Assembly (NCBI RefSeq): GCF_905372525.1
Contig: NZ_CAJPPN010000065.1
Span: 1 to 7,555, forward strand
Reading direction: 5' to 3'
Source: an uncultured Porphyromonas sp.
Lineage (GTDB): Bacteria > Bacteroidota > Bacteroidia > Bacteroidales > Porphyromonadaceae
Length of the DNA: 7,555 nucleotides
In this document: piece after piece, positions 1 to 6,598 of the stretch
How positions within the stretch are numbered: position 1 is the first letter of the stretch
Layout: each line of letters opens with the position of its first letter
Program-made: the position numbers and the translations under genes
The notes under the pieces: generated by a model
Told to the model about the DNA's origin: nothing
The model's database searches: none
The model's input: only the letters and a program-made list of their open reading frames with translations

Positions 1-124
1 GGTTAGGAGCTCGGAGAGGTTGGGGAAGGCAGAGAAGGTCGGGTAGGACGGAGATGCGAGGTGGGGACATCTGTATCCTAGGCGTGGATACCCTCAGTGC
101 ATAGCTACTACCTAGGAGGGTGAA

Positions 125-186
125 GTGTACACGCAGGTATACAACAGTGTACACGTGGGTATACTATAGTGTACACACGTGTACAC
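125..186. repeat. 22-bp-period array of palindromic GTGTAC/GTATAC elements (left copy)
   Basis: Three 18-bp cores follow one another at exactly 22-bp spacing: GTGTACACGCAGGTATAC (125-142), GTGTACACGTGGGTATAC (147-164) and GTGTACACACGTGTACAC (169-186). They are separated by 4-base spacers (AACA, TATA). The third core has perfect 8-bp inverted arms, GTGTACAC, around a 2-base centre; the first two are imperfect palindromes. A looser relative, with arms GTATCC/GGATAC, lies at 73-91. The second core is identical to one in the array at 7502-7555. The spacing is about two helical turns, which would suit side-by-side binding of a dimeric protein, but that role is inference. The repeats and their spacing are seen directly. 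Confidence 0.85.
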
Positions 187-466
187 TACCTCGCTCTAAG
201 TATGCCCGCTGAAGGTCTCTCGTCTGCACCTCTCTCGAGGCAAATACTTGAGGTACTCCATTGTATACAGAGGATACGGAGATACCTCCCTCTTGGTGAT
301 GAAATAGTATGTTCGATGAGGAAATGGGTAGAGAACACCCGAAGAGATCATGCATTAGCCCTGCTCGGATGGAGGCTTTTGTAGGTGTGAAGGAAGAGGG
401 GGATATACGTTTGACCTATTAGGTATACGTTTGTATTGAGTGCAGACTTTCGACGAGCAGGCATCC
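187..466. other. Intergenic stretch with no supported gene
   Basis: Short open frames on both strands cover this stretch (about 63-71 codons), but none shows a recognisable motif and the two main ones overlap each other on opposite strands. The stretch contains an imperfect hairpin at 250-288. It also contains a direct repeat of the 10-mer TATACGTTTG at 404-413 and 424-433, 20 bp apart. I see no promoter pair, tRNA or other RNA gene that I could support. Bases 1-124 are purine-rich and likewise show no supported gene. Confidence 0.5.
250..288. repeat. Imperfect inverted repeat / hairpin
   Basis: GAGGTACTCC (250-259) pairs with GGAGATACCTC (278-288), with a single bulged A at 282. Inside it, GTAT (263-266) pairs with ATAC (274-277) across a 7-base loop, leaving a 3-base bulge (ATT) on the left side. 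That gives about 14 base pairs in all. No T-run follows, so it does not look like a simple terminator. It could be a small structured RNA, a degenerate repeat element or a protein-binding site. Confidence 0.45.
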
Positions 467-937
467 TCTGGGAGCTCAAGGCTTGTCCCCTATATTTATA
501 TTTATTCGGTAGACTTCCCGGATAACCATCAGACCTCCCCTTGAAGGAGTCAAAGGGGGGGGCTATACTTGTTCGGTAGCCTTCCCGGATGACCATCAGG
601 CCTCCCCTTTGGAGGAGTCCAAGGGGGGTCTATACTTGTTCGGTAGCCTTCCCGGATGACCATCAAGCCTCCCCATGAAGGAGTCAAAGGGGTGGCCTAT
701 ATTTGTTCGATAGCCTTCTCGGATGATTATCAAACTTCCCCATGAAGGAGTCAAAGGGGTGGTCTATACTTGTTCGGTAGCCTTCCCGGATAACCATCAA
801 GCCTCCCCTTGAAGGAGTCAAAAGGGGGTGGTCTATACTTGTTCGGTAGACTTCCCGGATGATCATCAAGTCACCCCTTGAAGGAGTCAAAAGGGGTAGC
901 CTATATTCGTTCGGGGGGGACTCTCCGGATGACCGTT
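467..937. repeat. 67-bp tandem repeat array, six full units plus degenerate ends
   Basis: Units begin with TTCGGTAG (TTCGATAG in the fourth) at 505, 572, 639, 706, 773 and 842, so the periods are 67, 67, 67, 67 and 69. A decayed seventh unit starts at 910 (TTCGGGGG) and loses similarity near 937. A decayed partial unit precedes the first, with GGAG, TCAA and CTATATTT recognisable at about 470-497. Each unit reads TTCGGTAG, then TTCCCGGAT, then a variable CATCA segment, then an inverted repeat CCCCTTGA-AGGAG-TCAAAGGGG, then CTATACTTG. Because 67 is not a multiple of three, the reading frame shifts from unit to unit, so a repetitive protein is unlikely. The array ends about 85 bp before the start of the SDR gene. 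Confidence 0.93.
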
Positions 938-1021
938 AGGAGAGGTGCCGTAGGGTACCTCGGCGGGCCTTCGTCGAAGCTGTAGAACGATCCATATATA
1001 CTGAGAGAAGAGATAGAGAAT

Positions 1022-1669
1022 ATGAGAGCATTAGTCATCGGAGCAACGGGTGCCGTGGGACGAGACCTCGTGGCACAGCTCCTCGATCATCCCGCCTTCA
1101 CCGAGGTACGTGTCTTCGTGCGTCGTGCTATGGGGATAGAGCACCCCAAGCTACGTACCTATATTGTAGACTTTGCCCAGCCAGCGAGTTGGGCTGAGGA
1201 GGTCAAGGGAGATGTCGCCTTCAGTTGCCTCGGTACGACACGGCAGGCTGCGGGAAGTAGGGAAGCACAGTACGTCGTAGACCACGACTACCAAGCGAGC
1301 TTTGCACGCAGTGCCCGTCAGGGAGGTGTCTCGACCCTAGTCCTAGTGTCAGCTGTGGGTGCCTCGGCTCGCTCCTCGGCCTTCTACCTTAGGATGAAGG
1401 GGGAGCTGGAGGAGGCTGTTGGGCAGCTGGGCTTCGAGCGTCTGATCATCGTCCGTCCGCCCCTACTCCTACGGCAGGGTTCGGATCGTCCCCTGGAGGT
1501 ATGGGCGGGGCGTGTGCTCCGTCTGGCGAACCGCTTTGGCCTCCTTCGGCGACAGACTCCGATAGCGACGGCGCAGGTCGCCAGACGGATGATCGCCCTT
1601 GCCCTAGAGTGCCCAGTAGGGCTCCATGTCCTAGAGGGGCCTGAGCTCCAGGAACGTCCTCGGCACTAG
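1022..1669 (+). CDS. NAD(P)-binding atypical short-chain dehydrogenase/reductase-like protein (HTATIP2/NmrA-like)
   Basis: A 215-residue cytosolic Rossmann-fold protein. Visible features: an N-terminal glycine motif GATGAVG (residues 7-13) after the first beta strand; Arg34-Arg35 after the second strand, which often favours NADP(H); Asp50 in the strand usually contacting the adenine; CLGTTRQAAGS (69-79), which closely resembles the nucleotide-binding loop of the HTATIP2/TIP30-like atypical SDRs; VSAVGA (109-114); and Tyr122-x3-Lys126, in the position of the SDR catalytic pair. RPPLLL (145-150) matches the usual RPxLLLG strand. The length is normal for the group (about 210-230). The substrate cannot be deduced. 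It is separated from the next gene by 161 bp with its own promoter-like element, so it is probably a separate transcription unit. The ATG follows an A/G-rich leader just after the repeat array. Family confidence is high; enzymatic activity is inferred. Confidence 0.9.
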   Translation: MRALVIGATGAVGRDLVAQLLDHPAFTEVRVFVRRAMGIEHPKLRTYIVDFAQPASWAEEVKGDVAFSCLGTTRQAAGSREAQYVVDHDYQASFARSARQGGVSTLVLVSAVGASARSSAFYLRMKGELEEAVGQLGFERLIIVRPPLLLRQGSDRPLEVWAGRVLRLANRFGLLRRQTPIATAQVARRMIALALECPVGLHVLEGPELQERPRH

Positions 1670-1732
1670 CTGTGCTCCAGAGGGGGGGCTGGGAGCTCGG
1701 GATAGGTAGCTGTGTGACTGCTCTATTTAGGC

Positions 1733-1740
1733 TATCTTTG
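1733..1740 (+). promoter_or_regulatory. Candidate Bacteroidetes -7 promoter element TATCTTTG
   Basis: TATCTTTG fits the TAnnTTTG consensus of the primary sigma factor of Bacteroidetes. It lies 90 bases upstream of the acyl-CoA ligase ATG, which would give an untranslated leader of roughly 80-85 bases. No convincing TTTG/TTG element is seen 17-23 bases upstream. Twenty bases after it comes AGAGAGCCTTAGCCC, and the same pair at the same spacing recurs at 7380-7421, which strengthens the case for a real regulatory unit. Confidence 0.5.
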
Positions 1741-1760
1741 TAGGACGGAGGGGGATGATC

Positions 1761-1775
1761 AGAGAGCCTTAGCCC
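1761..1775 (+). repeat. 15-bp dispersed leader element, copy 1
   Basis: AGAGAGCCTTAGCCC is repeated exactly at 7407-7421. Both copies are intergenic and both lie exactly 20 bases after ATCTTTG. This copy would fall early in the 5' leader of the acyl-CoA ligase transcript if the TATCTTTG at 1733 is the promoter. A GAGAG within it could pair with CTCTC at 1788-1792, but that is a weak structure. The function is unknown. Confidence 0.55.
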
Positions 1776-1830
1776 GCAGCGTCTCCCCTCTCAGGTATGT
1801 ACTAAATAACAGTAAGCAATACAGCTATCA

Positions 1831-3654
1831 ATGACGCCTCCATACCCCAAGTATCACCTAGCGGAGTATCCCCATCAGTTCCGTACGCGCTACCCCAACA
1901 AGCCCTTGCTCCGCTACTACAGCCGCAAGAGTGAGAAGTGGGTGAAGCTCAACGGGGAGCAGGTGGCCGACCGTTGCCTTGCCGCCGCCAAGGGGCTCGC
2001 CTACCTACAGACGAAGGTGGGCGATCGGATCGGTATCTATTCGCCCAATACAGTGCAGGGGCTCTGCACCGAGCTGGGTATCTTCATGATGCGTGGCGTC
2101 TCTGTACCCCTCTACGCAACGAACACCCCCGATCAGGTCGCCTTCTCGGTGGAGGATGCTGGGGTGGAGACGATGTTTGTCGGGGGGCAGTTTCAGTACA
2201 ACAACGCCTACGAAGTCCAGCAGCGTAGCCAGTGCCTGCGTCGGCTGATCATCATCGACCCCGAGGTCGTCTTGGCCGAGGGAGATACGACCTCGATGTA
2301 CTACGAGGAGTTCATCCGCCGTGGAGACTCAGTGACCTATGAGAACAAGGCCAATGTCACCTCCAGCCAAGCTCTAGCGACAGACCTGGCAGTCATCATC
2401 TACACCTCGGGCACCTCGGGACAGAGCAAGGGGGTGATGCTACACCACAGCAACTTCATCGAGCAGGTCTATGCTCATCAGCTGAAGTACCCCTTCATCT
2501 CGCCCCGAGATATATCGATGTGCTTCCTGCCCCTCAATCATATCTTCGAGAAGGCCTGGACCTACCTCTGTCTGAGTATGGGGTGCTCCATCGCTATCCT
2601 GAGCGACCCGAAGAAGATCCTCAATGCCCTACCCATGGTGCGCCCGACGATGATGAGCAACGTCCCCCGCTTCTGGGAAAAGGTCTACATCGGGGTACAG
2701 GACAAGATAGACCAAGCACCCGCCCCCATACGTGGGATCATGCGGCATGCGATCCGTGTGGGTGATCGCTACTTCTTCGACTACGTCAACGAGGGGAAGC
2801 GTCCCCCACTCCTACTGAGCCTCGCCTACAAGGTCTATGACCACACGCTCTTTGCCAAGGTCAAGAAGACCCTCGGGCTCCAGCGTGGTCGCTTCTTCCC
2901 GACGGCTGGTGCGGCCATCTCGCCCGAGATCTACCGCTTCCTGCGCTCGATCAATGTACCGATGGTCGTCGGCTACGGCCTCTCGGAGACGACTGCTACG
3001 GTCAGCTCCTGCCCCTTGGTGGGCTTCGACCTGCAGTCTATAGGTACGATCATGCCCGCCCTAAGCGTGCGGATAGACCCCGAGACGAGCGAGATCCAGC
3101 TCAAAGGGCCGACCGTCACCACGGGCTACTACAATAATCCTCAGGCTAACGCAGAGGCCTTCACCGCCGATGGCTACTTCCGTACGGGGGATGCAGGGCG
3201 GATGCAGGGGGATGTCCTCTACTTCACGGAGCGGATCAAGGATCTCTTCAAGACCGCCAACGGGAAGTATATCGCCCCCCAGATGCTTGAGGGGCTACTG
3301 ACTGTAGACCCCATCATCGAGCAGGTAGCGATCATCGGCGATGGCTACAAGTTCGTCAGCGCCCTGATCTACCCCAACTGGGAGGTGGTGCGCCGCGAGG
3401 CTAAGCAGCGTGGAGTCAATGCCGAGCTCAGCGAGGCCGAGCTGGCTCAGTCACACGAGGTCCATCGCCTAGTGACGACCCACATCGAGCAGGCCCTTTG
3501 TGGCGTGGCACAGTACGAGAAGGTCAAGCGCTTCGTCCTACTCACCGAGCCCTTCTCCATCGAGAAGGGCGAGCTGACCACCACCCTCAAGATCCGCCGC
3601 AAGGTCGTCAATGAGCACTACGCCACCGAGATCGCTGAGATGTACAAGGAATAA
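1831..3654 (+). CDS. Long-chain fatty acid--CoA ligase (AMP-forming, FAA1/ACSL-like)
   Basis: A 607-residue adenylate-forming enzyme expected to activate long-chain fatty acids with ATP and CoA, giving acyl-CoA, AMP and pyrophosphate. Motifs in order: the phosphate-binding loop YTSGTSGQSKG (residues 191-201); LPLNHIFE (233-240), like the LPLsHvfEr of long-chain ligases; PTAGAAIS (357-364); GYGLSETT (381-388); RTGD (451-454), where the Asp contacts the ribose; ERIKDLFKTANGKYIAP (467-483), the hinge region; and TTTLKIRRK (583-591), where Lys587 is the likely catalytic lysine of the C-terminal domain. Length and the segment between the A3 and A5 motifs fit the eukaryote-like long-chain (COG1022) branch better than E. 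coli FadD. No signal peptide is seen; such enzymes are cytosolic or loosely membrane-bound. It is the first gene of the probable operon, 37 bp ahead of the DUF4494 gene. Exact chain-length preference is unknown. Confidence 0.95.
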   Translation: MTPPYPKYHLAEYPHQFRTRYPNKPLLRYYSRKSEKWVKLNGEQVADRCLAAAKGLAYLQTKVGDRIGIYSPNTVQGLCTELGIFMMRGVSVPLYATNTPDQVAFSVEDAGVETMFVGGQFQYNNAYEVQQRSQCLRRLIIIDPEVVLAEGDTTSMYYEEFIRRGDSVTYENKANVTSSQALATDLAVIIYTSGTSGQSKGVMLHHSNFIEQVYAHQLKYPFISPRDISMCFLPLNHIFEKAWTYLCLSMGCSIAILSDPKKILNALPMVRPTMMSNVPRFWEKVYIGVQDKIDQAPAPIRGIMRHAIRVGDRYFFDYVNEGKRPPLLLSLAYKVYDHTLFAKVKKTLGLQRGRFFPTAGAAISPEIYRFLRSINVPMVVGYGLSETTATVSSCPLVGFDLQSIGTIMPALSVRIDPETSEIQLKGPTVTTGYYNNPQANAEAFTADGYFRTGDAGRMQGDVLYFTERIKDLFKTANGKYIAPQMLEGLLTVDPIIEQVAIIGDGYKFVSALIYPNWEVVRREAKQRGVNAELSEAELAQSHEVHRLVTTHIEQALCGVAQYEKVKRFVLLTEPFSIEKGELTTTLKIRRKVVNEHYATEIAEMYKE

Positions 3655-3691
3655 CCACATAAACGAACAACGAAAATACAAGACAGCAGAG

Positions 3692-4138
3692 ATGAACTAT
3701 TGGTTTGAATGTAAGGTCTCCTATGAGCGTCAGGCCGACAATATGGGACTGAAGAAGGTCTCCGAGAGTTACTTGGTCGATGCCCTGAGCTTCACCGAAG
3801 CCGAGAAGCGGATCATCGAGGAGGTGAGCCCGCTCGTATCCATGGGGGAGCTGGAGGTCGTCAATATCCGCCGTGCACGTATCGCCGAGCTCTTCCTCGA
3901 AGGGGCTCCCGAGGCCGACCGCTATTACCGAGCCAAGGTGAACTTCATCACCATCGACGAGAAGAGTGGCTCTGAGAAGAAGACCTCGGCTACGATGATC
4001 GTCAAGTCAGATAGCCTCCCGAATGCCGTCACCGAGCTCTCGGCACAGCTAGATGGTCAGATGGCGACCTACGAGATCGCTTCGATCACCGATACGCAGA
4101 TCCTAGACGTGTATCAGTATGTCGCCCCTGCCAAGTGA
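3692..4138 (+). CDS. DUF4494 domain-containing protein, unknown function
   Basis: A 148-residue soluble protein recognised as DUF4494, a family found mainly in Bacteroidetes with no established function. It opens MNYWFECKVSYER and continues with a KKVSESYLVDALSFTEAE stretch (residues 21-38), both typical of the family; the domain fills essentially the whole protein. No signal peptide, membrane segment, metal-binding cysteines or known catalytic motif is visible. The start at 3692 is preferred over an in-frame ATG at 3611, because the latter lies inside the ligase gene and would add 27 residues unlike the family. The A-rich gap between the ligase stop and 3692 looks like a normal Bacteroidetes leader. 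Its 3' end overlaps the YggS-like gene by 20 bp, suggesting translational coupling. The neighbourhood hints at, but does not prove, a link to PLP homeostasis. Confidence 0.9.
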   Translation: MNYWFECKVSYERQADNMGLKKVSESYLVDALSFTEAEKRIIEEVSPLVSMGELEVVNIRRARIAELFLEGAPEADRYYRAKVNFITIDEKSGSEKKTSATMIVKSDSLPNAVTELSAQLDGQMATYEIASITDTQILDVYQYVAPAK

Positions 4139-4820
4139 GGTGATCGCCTCTCGCCTAGAGTCTATCCGAGCAGGCTTGCCTAGCTCGGCTCGGCTCGTGG
4201 CGGTATCGAAGTTTCACCCAGCCGACTACGTCGTCAGTGCCTACGAGGCTGGCCAGCGTCTCTTCGGAGAGAGTAGGGTGCAGGAGCTAGTGGGCAAGTG
4301 GGAGAGACTCCACGAGGCTTATCCCGACATCGTCTGGCACTTCATCGGCCCGCTACAGACCAACAAGGTGAAGTACATCGCTCCCTTCATCTCGGTGATA
4401 GAGAGTGTGACCAGTGAGCGTCTCCTACGGGAGATCTGCCGGCAGGCACAGCGGGTAGGACGTACGATACCCGTCCTGCTAGAGCTCCATGTGGCTCAGG
4501 AGGAGACGAAGAGTGGCTTCACCCGCCCGGAGCTCCTCGAGCTCCTAGGCAGGATACATGCAGCCCCCACCGAGTGGCAGGGGATCGAGCTCCGGGGACT
4601 CATGGCTATGGCCAGCAATGTTCCCGATGAGGATCAGGTCGCTCGGGAGTTTGCAGAGGTACGTACGACCTTTGAGTCCCTACGTACCTCGGGCTTGCTC
4701 CTACAGCCCGAGAGCTTCACCGAGCTCTCTATGGGAATGAGTGGGGACTACCAGATCGCCCTCTCGCAGGGATCGACCCTAGTGAGGATAGGCTCCGCGA
4801 TCTTCGGGGAGCGTCTCTAG
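4119..4820 (+). CDS. yggS: YggS/PROSC family pyridoxal phosphate-binding protein
   Basis: A 233-residue cytosolic protein of the YggS/YBL036C/PLPBP family: a single TIM barrel like the N-terminal domain of alanine racemase, which binds PLP and helps control free PLP and amino-acid/keto-acid balance without known catalytic activity. Visible signatures: Lys31 in VAVSKFHP, the Schiff-base lysine; FGESRVQE (49-56), with Ser where many proteobacterial members have Asn; WHFIGPLQTNK (73-83); ELRGLMAMA (157-165); ELSMGMSGDY (202-211) and VRIGSAIFGER (222-232), which form the phosphate-binding end. Length is normal. The ATG at 4119 overlaps the DUF4494 gene by 20 bp; a GTG at 4140, right after the DUF4494 stop, is an alternative start that would remove seven residues without touching the domain. 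Identification is very secure; the start is less so. Confidence 0.95.
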   Translation: MSPLPSEVIASRLESIRAGLPSSARLVAVSKFHPADYVVSAYEAGQRLFGESRVQELVGKWERLHEAYPDIVWHFIGPLQTNKVKYIAPFISVIESVTSERLLREICRQAQRVGRTIPVLLELHVAQEETKSGFTRPELLELLGRIHAAPTEWQGIELRGLMAMASNVPDEDQVAREFAEVRTTFESLRTSGLLLQPESFTELSMGMSGDYQIALSQGSTLVRIGSAIFGERL

Positions 4821-4872
4821 GCAGGGAGGTACCCCACGAGACAGGATATTATAAGAATAGCAAGATAATACA

Positions 4873-6585
4873 ATGAGATATTGGCTAAAGGCTCTGAGCC
4901 TGGCCCTCGGGATACTCTCCGCTGTCCCCACGATGGCGCAGCAGAAGGAGACACAGAGGCGAGGAGACAAGAACAAGTACAGCTATATGCAGGCCCTCGA
5001 CGTGCTCGGCACCTCTATGGCTCTGCTGGAGCGTCACTTCGTAGACTCGGTGGACCTCAAGCGTCTCAGCCGCATCGGGCTGACTAGTATGCTTGAGAGC
5101 CTAGACCCCTATACGGAGTATTACTCGTCAGAGGACAACGACAAGCTCAAGATCATGACCACTGGGGAGTATGCGGGTATCGGCTCGGTCATCTCCCAGC
5201 GCCCCGATAGCACCGTCGTCATCAACGATCCTATGGAGGGTATGCCCGCTGCTCTGGCAGGCCTACGAGCCGGAGACGTGATCCTAGAGGTCGATGGCAA
5301 GGACTTCCGTCGCTCGACCTCCGAGGACGTCAGTGCAGCCCTCAAGGGGACACCAGGCAGCAAGATCAGCATCCTCATCCAGCGTCCAGGGGAGGCTAAG
5401 CCTCGGCTGATCGAGTTCCGCAGACAGAAGATCCAGGTCAATCCCGTCCCCTACTACGGTGTCCTCGGCAAGGACTGTGGCTATATCTCCCTCACGAGCT
5501 TCCCCAACACGGCTGCCGCCGAGGTCAAGAAAGCCTTCCTCCAGCTCAAGGACAAGGAGCACATCAAGAGCCTCATCCTTGACCTCCGGGACAATGGCGG
5601 GGGACTCATCGACGAGGCGATCAAGATCGTGAACTTCTTCGTCCCAGCAGGGGAGGTCGTCGTGACAACCAAGGGGCGTGAGGGACGTGGGCAGAACGCT
5701 ATCTACCGTACGACCGACAAGCCCCTAGACACCGAGATCCCCCTAGTGGTGCTGATCAACGCCCAGTCCGCCTCCTCCTCCGAGATCGTCAGTGGGGCAC
5801 TACAGGATATGGATAGGGCCGTCGTCCTCGGGGTAAAGAGCTACGGCAAGGGGCTCGTACAGACCACCATGTCCCTGCCCTACGACGGCACGCTCAAGCT
5901 CACCACAGCCAAGTACTACATCCCCAGTGGGCGCTGTATCCAGCGTATCGACTACCAGTCGCTCCGTGAGGGGAGAGGGGCTACGATCCTCCCCGATAGC
6001 CTCACCCATATCTTCCACACCCGAGCTGGTCGTGAGGTGCGGGATGCTGGGGGGATCCTCCCCGACGTAGCGATCGCTCAGGATACGATCCCCACGATGC
6101 TGATGTACCTGCGCTACAACCATCATGCCTTCGACTGGATCACCGACTATGTACGTACCCACAAGTCGATCGCTTCGCCTCGAGACTTCCACCTCACGGA
6201 TGCCGACTATGCGAGCTTCTCGCGGTGGATGATCGACAAGAAGTTCGACTACGACCGGCAGAGCAGCAAGGAGCTCTCCAAGCTCGAGGAGATAGCTAAG
6301 TTCGAGGGCTACTACAGCAAGGGTAAGGAAGCCTTTGAGCGACTCAAGGCCCTCCTTGTCCCCGACCTCGAGCACGACCTACAGTATCACCGCCCCCAGA
6401 TAGAGCAGTATCTGACGGCAGCTATCCTCACCCGCTACTACTACAATAGGGGTGCGCTGGAGCGGAGCATACGTGAGGACAAGACCGTAGAGGCTGCCCG
6501 TACACTACTAGAGGATACGGCTCGCTACCGTAGCCTCCTCACCCCAAAGAAGTCTGCTGATATGGCTGCGAAGCCCGTACAGTAG
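4873..6585 (+). CDS. Secreted S41 family C-terminal processing peptidase (CtpA/Prc-like)
   Basis: A 570-residue serine protease of the Tsp/CtpA family, expected in the periplasm. A signal peptide covers about residues 1-22 (MRYWLK, hydrophobic core LSLALGILSAV, likely cleavage after TMA); there is no lipobox cysteine. A short helical region (36-80, with LDPYTEYY at 77-84) leads into a PDZ domain (about 95-175; GIGSVI, then AGLRAGDVILEVDG at 129-142). The catalytic domain follows: GYISLTSF (203-210), LILDLRDNGGGL (234-245), then the nucleophile, inferred as Ser301 in QSASSSEI, and the general base Lys326 in SYGKGLVQT, 25 residues later as in Tsp (Ser452/Lys477). Residues from about 405 onward form a charged, helix-rich extension seen in many Bacteroidetes members. 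The gene lies 52 bp after yggS behind an AT-rich leader that could hold a weak internal promoter, and 13 bp ahead of the FHA gene. Its substrates are unknown. Confidence 0.95.
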   Translation: MRYWLKALSLALGILSAVPTMAQQKETQRRGDKNKYSYMQALDVLGTSMALLERHFVDSVDLKRLSRIGLTSMLESLDPYTEYYSSEDNDKLKIMTTGEYAGIGSVISQRPDSTVVINDPMEGMPAALAGLRAGDVILEVDGKDFRRSTSEDVSAALKGTPGSKISILIQRPGEAKPRLIEFRRQKIQVNPVPYYGVLGKDCGYISLTSFPNTAAAEVKKAFLQLKDKEHIKSLILDLRDNGGGLIDEAIKIVNFFVPAGEVVVTTKGREGRGQNAIYRTTDKPLDTEIPLVVLINAQSASSSEIVSGALQDMDRAVVLGVKSYGKGLVQTTMSLPYDGTLKLTTAKYYIPSGRCIQRIDYQSLREGRGATILPDSLTHIFHTRAGREVRDAGGILPDVAIAQDTIPTMLMYLRYNHHAFDWITDYVRTHKSIASPRDFHLTDADYASFSRWMIDKKFDYDRQSSKELSKLEEIAKFEGYYSKGKEAFERLKALLVPDLEHDLQYHRPQIEQYLTAAILTRYYYNRGALERSIREDKTVEAARTLLEDTARYRSLLTPKKSADMAAKPVQ

Positions 6586-6598
6586 AGCATCGGTGTAG

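Noticed and set aside
1..70. Minus-strand ATG at 70 with 23 open codons running off the left edge
   Set aside because: Too short to judge, with low-complexity composition and no recognisable N-terminus. It could be the start of a gene outside the window, but this is not supportable.
125..186. CRISPR array interpretation of the 22-bp repeats
   Set aside because: Spacers are only 4 bases, the cores vary, and no cas gene is present. This is a tandem palindrome array instead.
169..384. 71-codon + strand open frame, and a 63-codon frame opposite it (164-355)
   Set aside because: The + frame starts inside the palindrome array. Both overlap on opposite strands, cover a hairpin, and show no motif or recognisable family.
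348..890. Minus-strand open frames through the 67-bp repeats, with recurring peptides such as MVIREGYRTSI
   Set aside because: The frame shifts with every 67-bp unit, and the peptides only mirror the DNA repeat. The frames are short and have no support as a gene.
1674..1698. Possible terminator after the SDR gene (GCTCC ... GGGAGC)
   Set aside because: Only about 5 base pairs with a G-rich loop and no T-run; not convincing.
3611..3691. Upstream in-frame ATG for the DUF4494 gene
   Set aside because: It lies within the ligase coding sequence, and the added 27 residues are a shadow translation. The family start MNYWFECKVSYE is at 3692.
5800..6375. 191-codon minus-strand open frame opposite the protease gene
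   Set aside because: It is a shadow of the strongly identified S41 protease coding sequence, caused by codon bias in G+C-rich DNA. It has no family features of its own.
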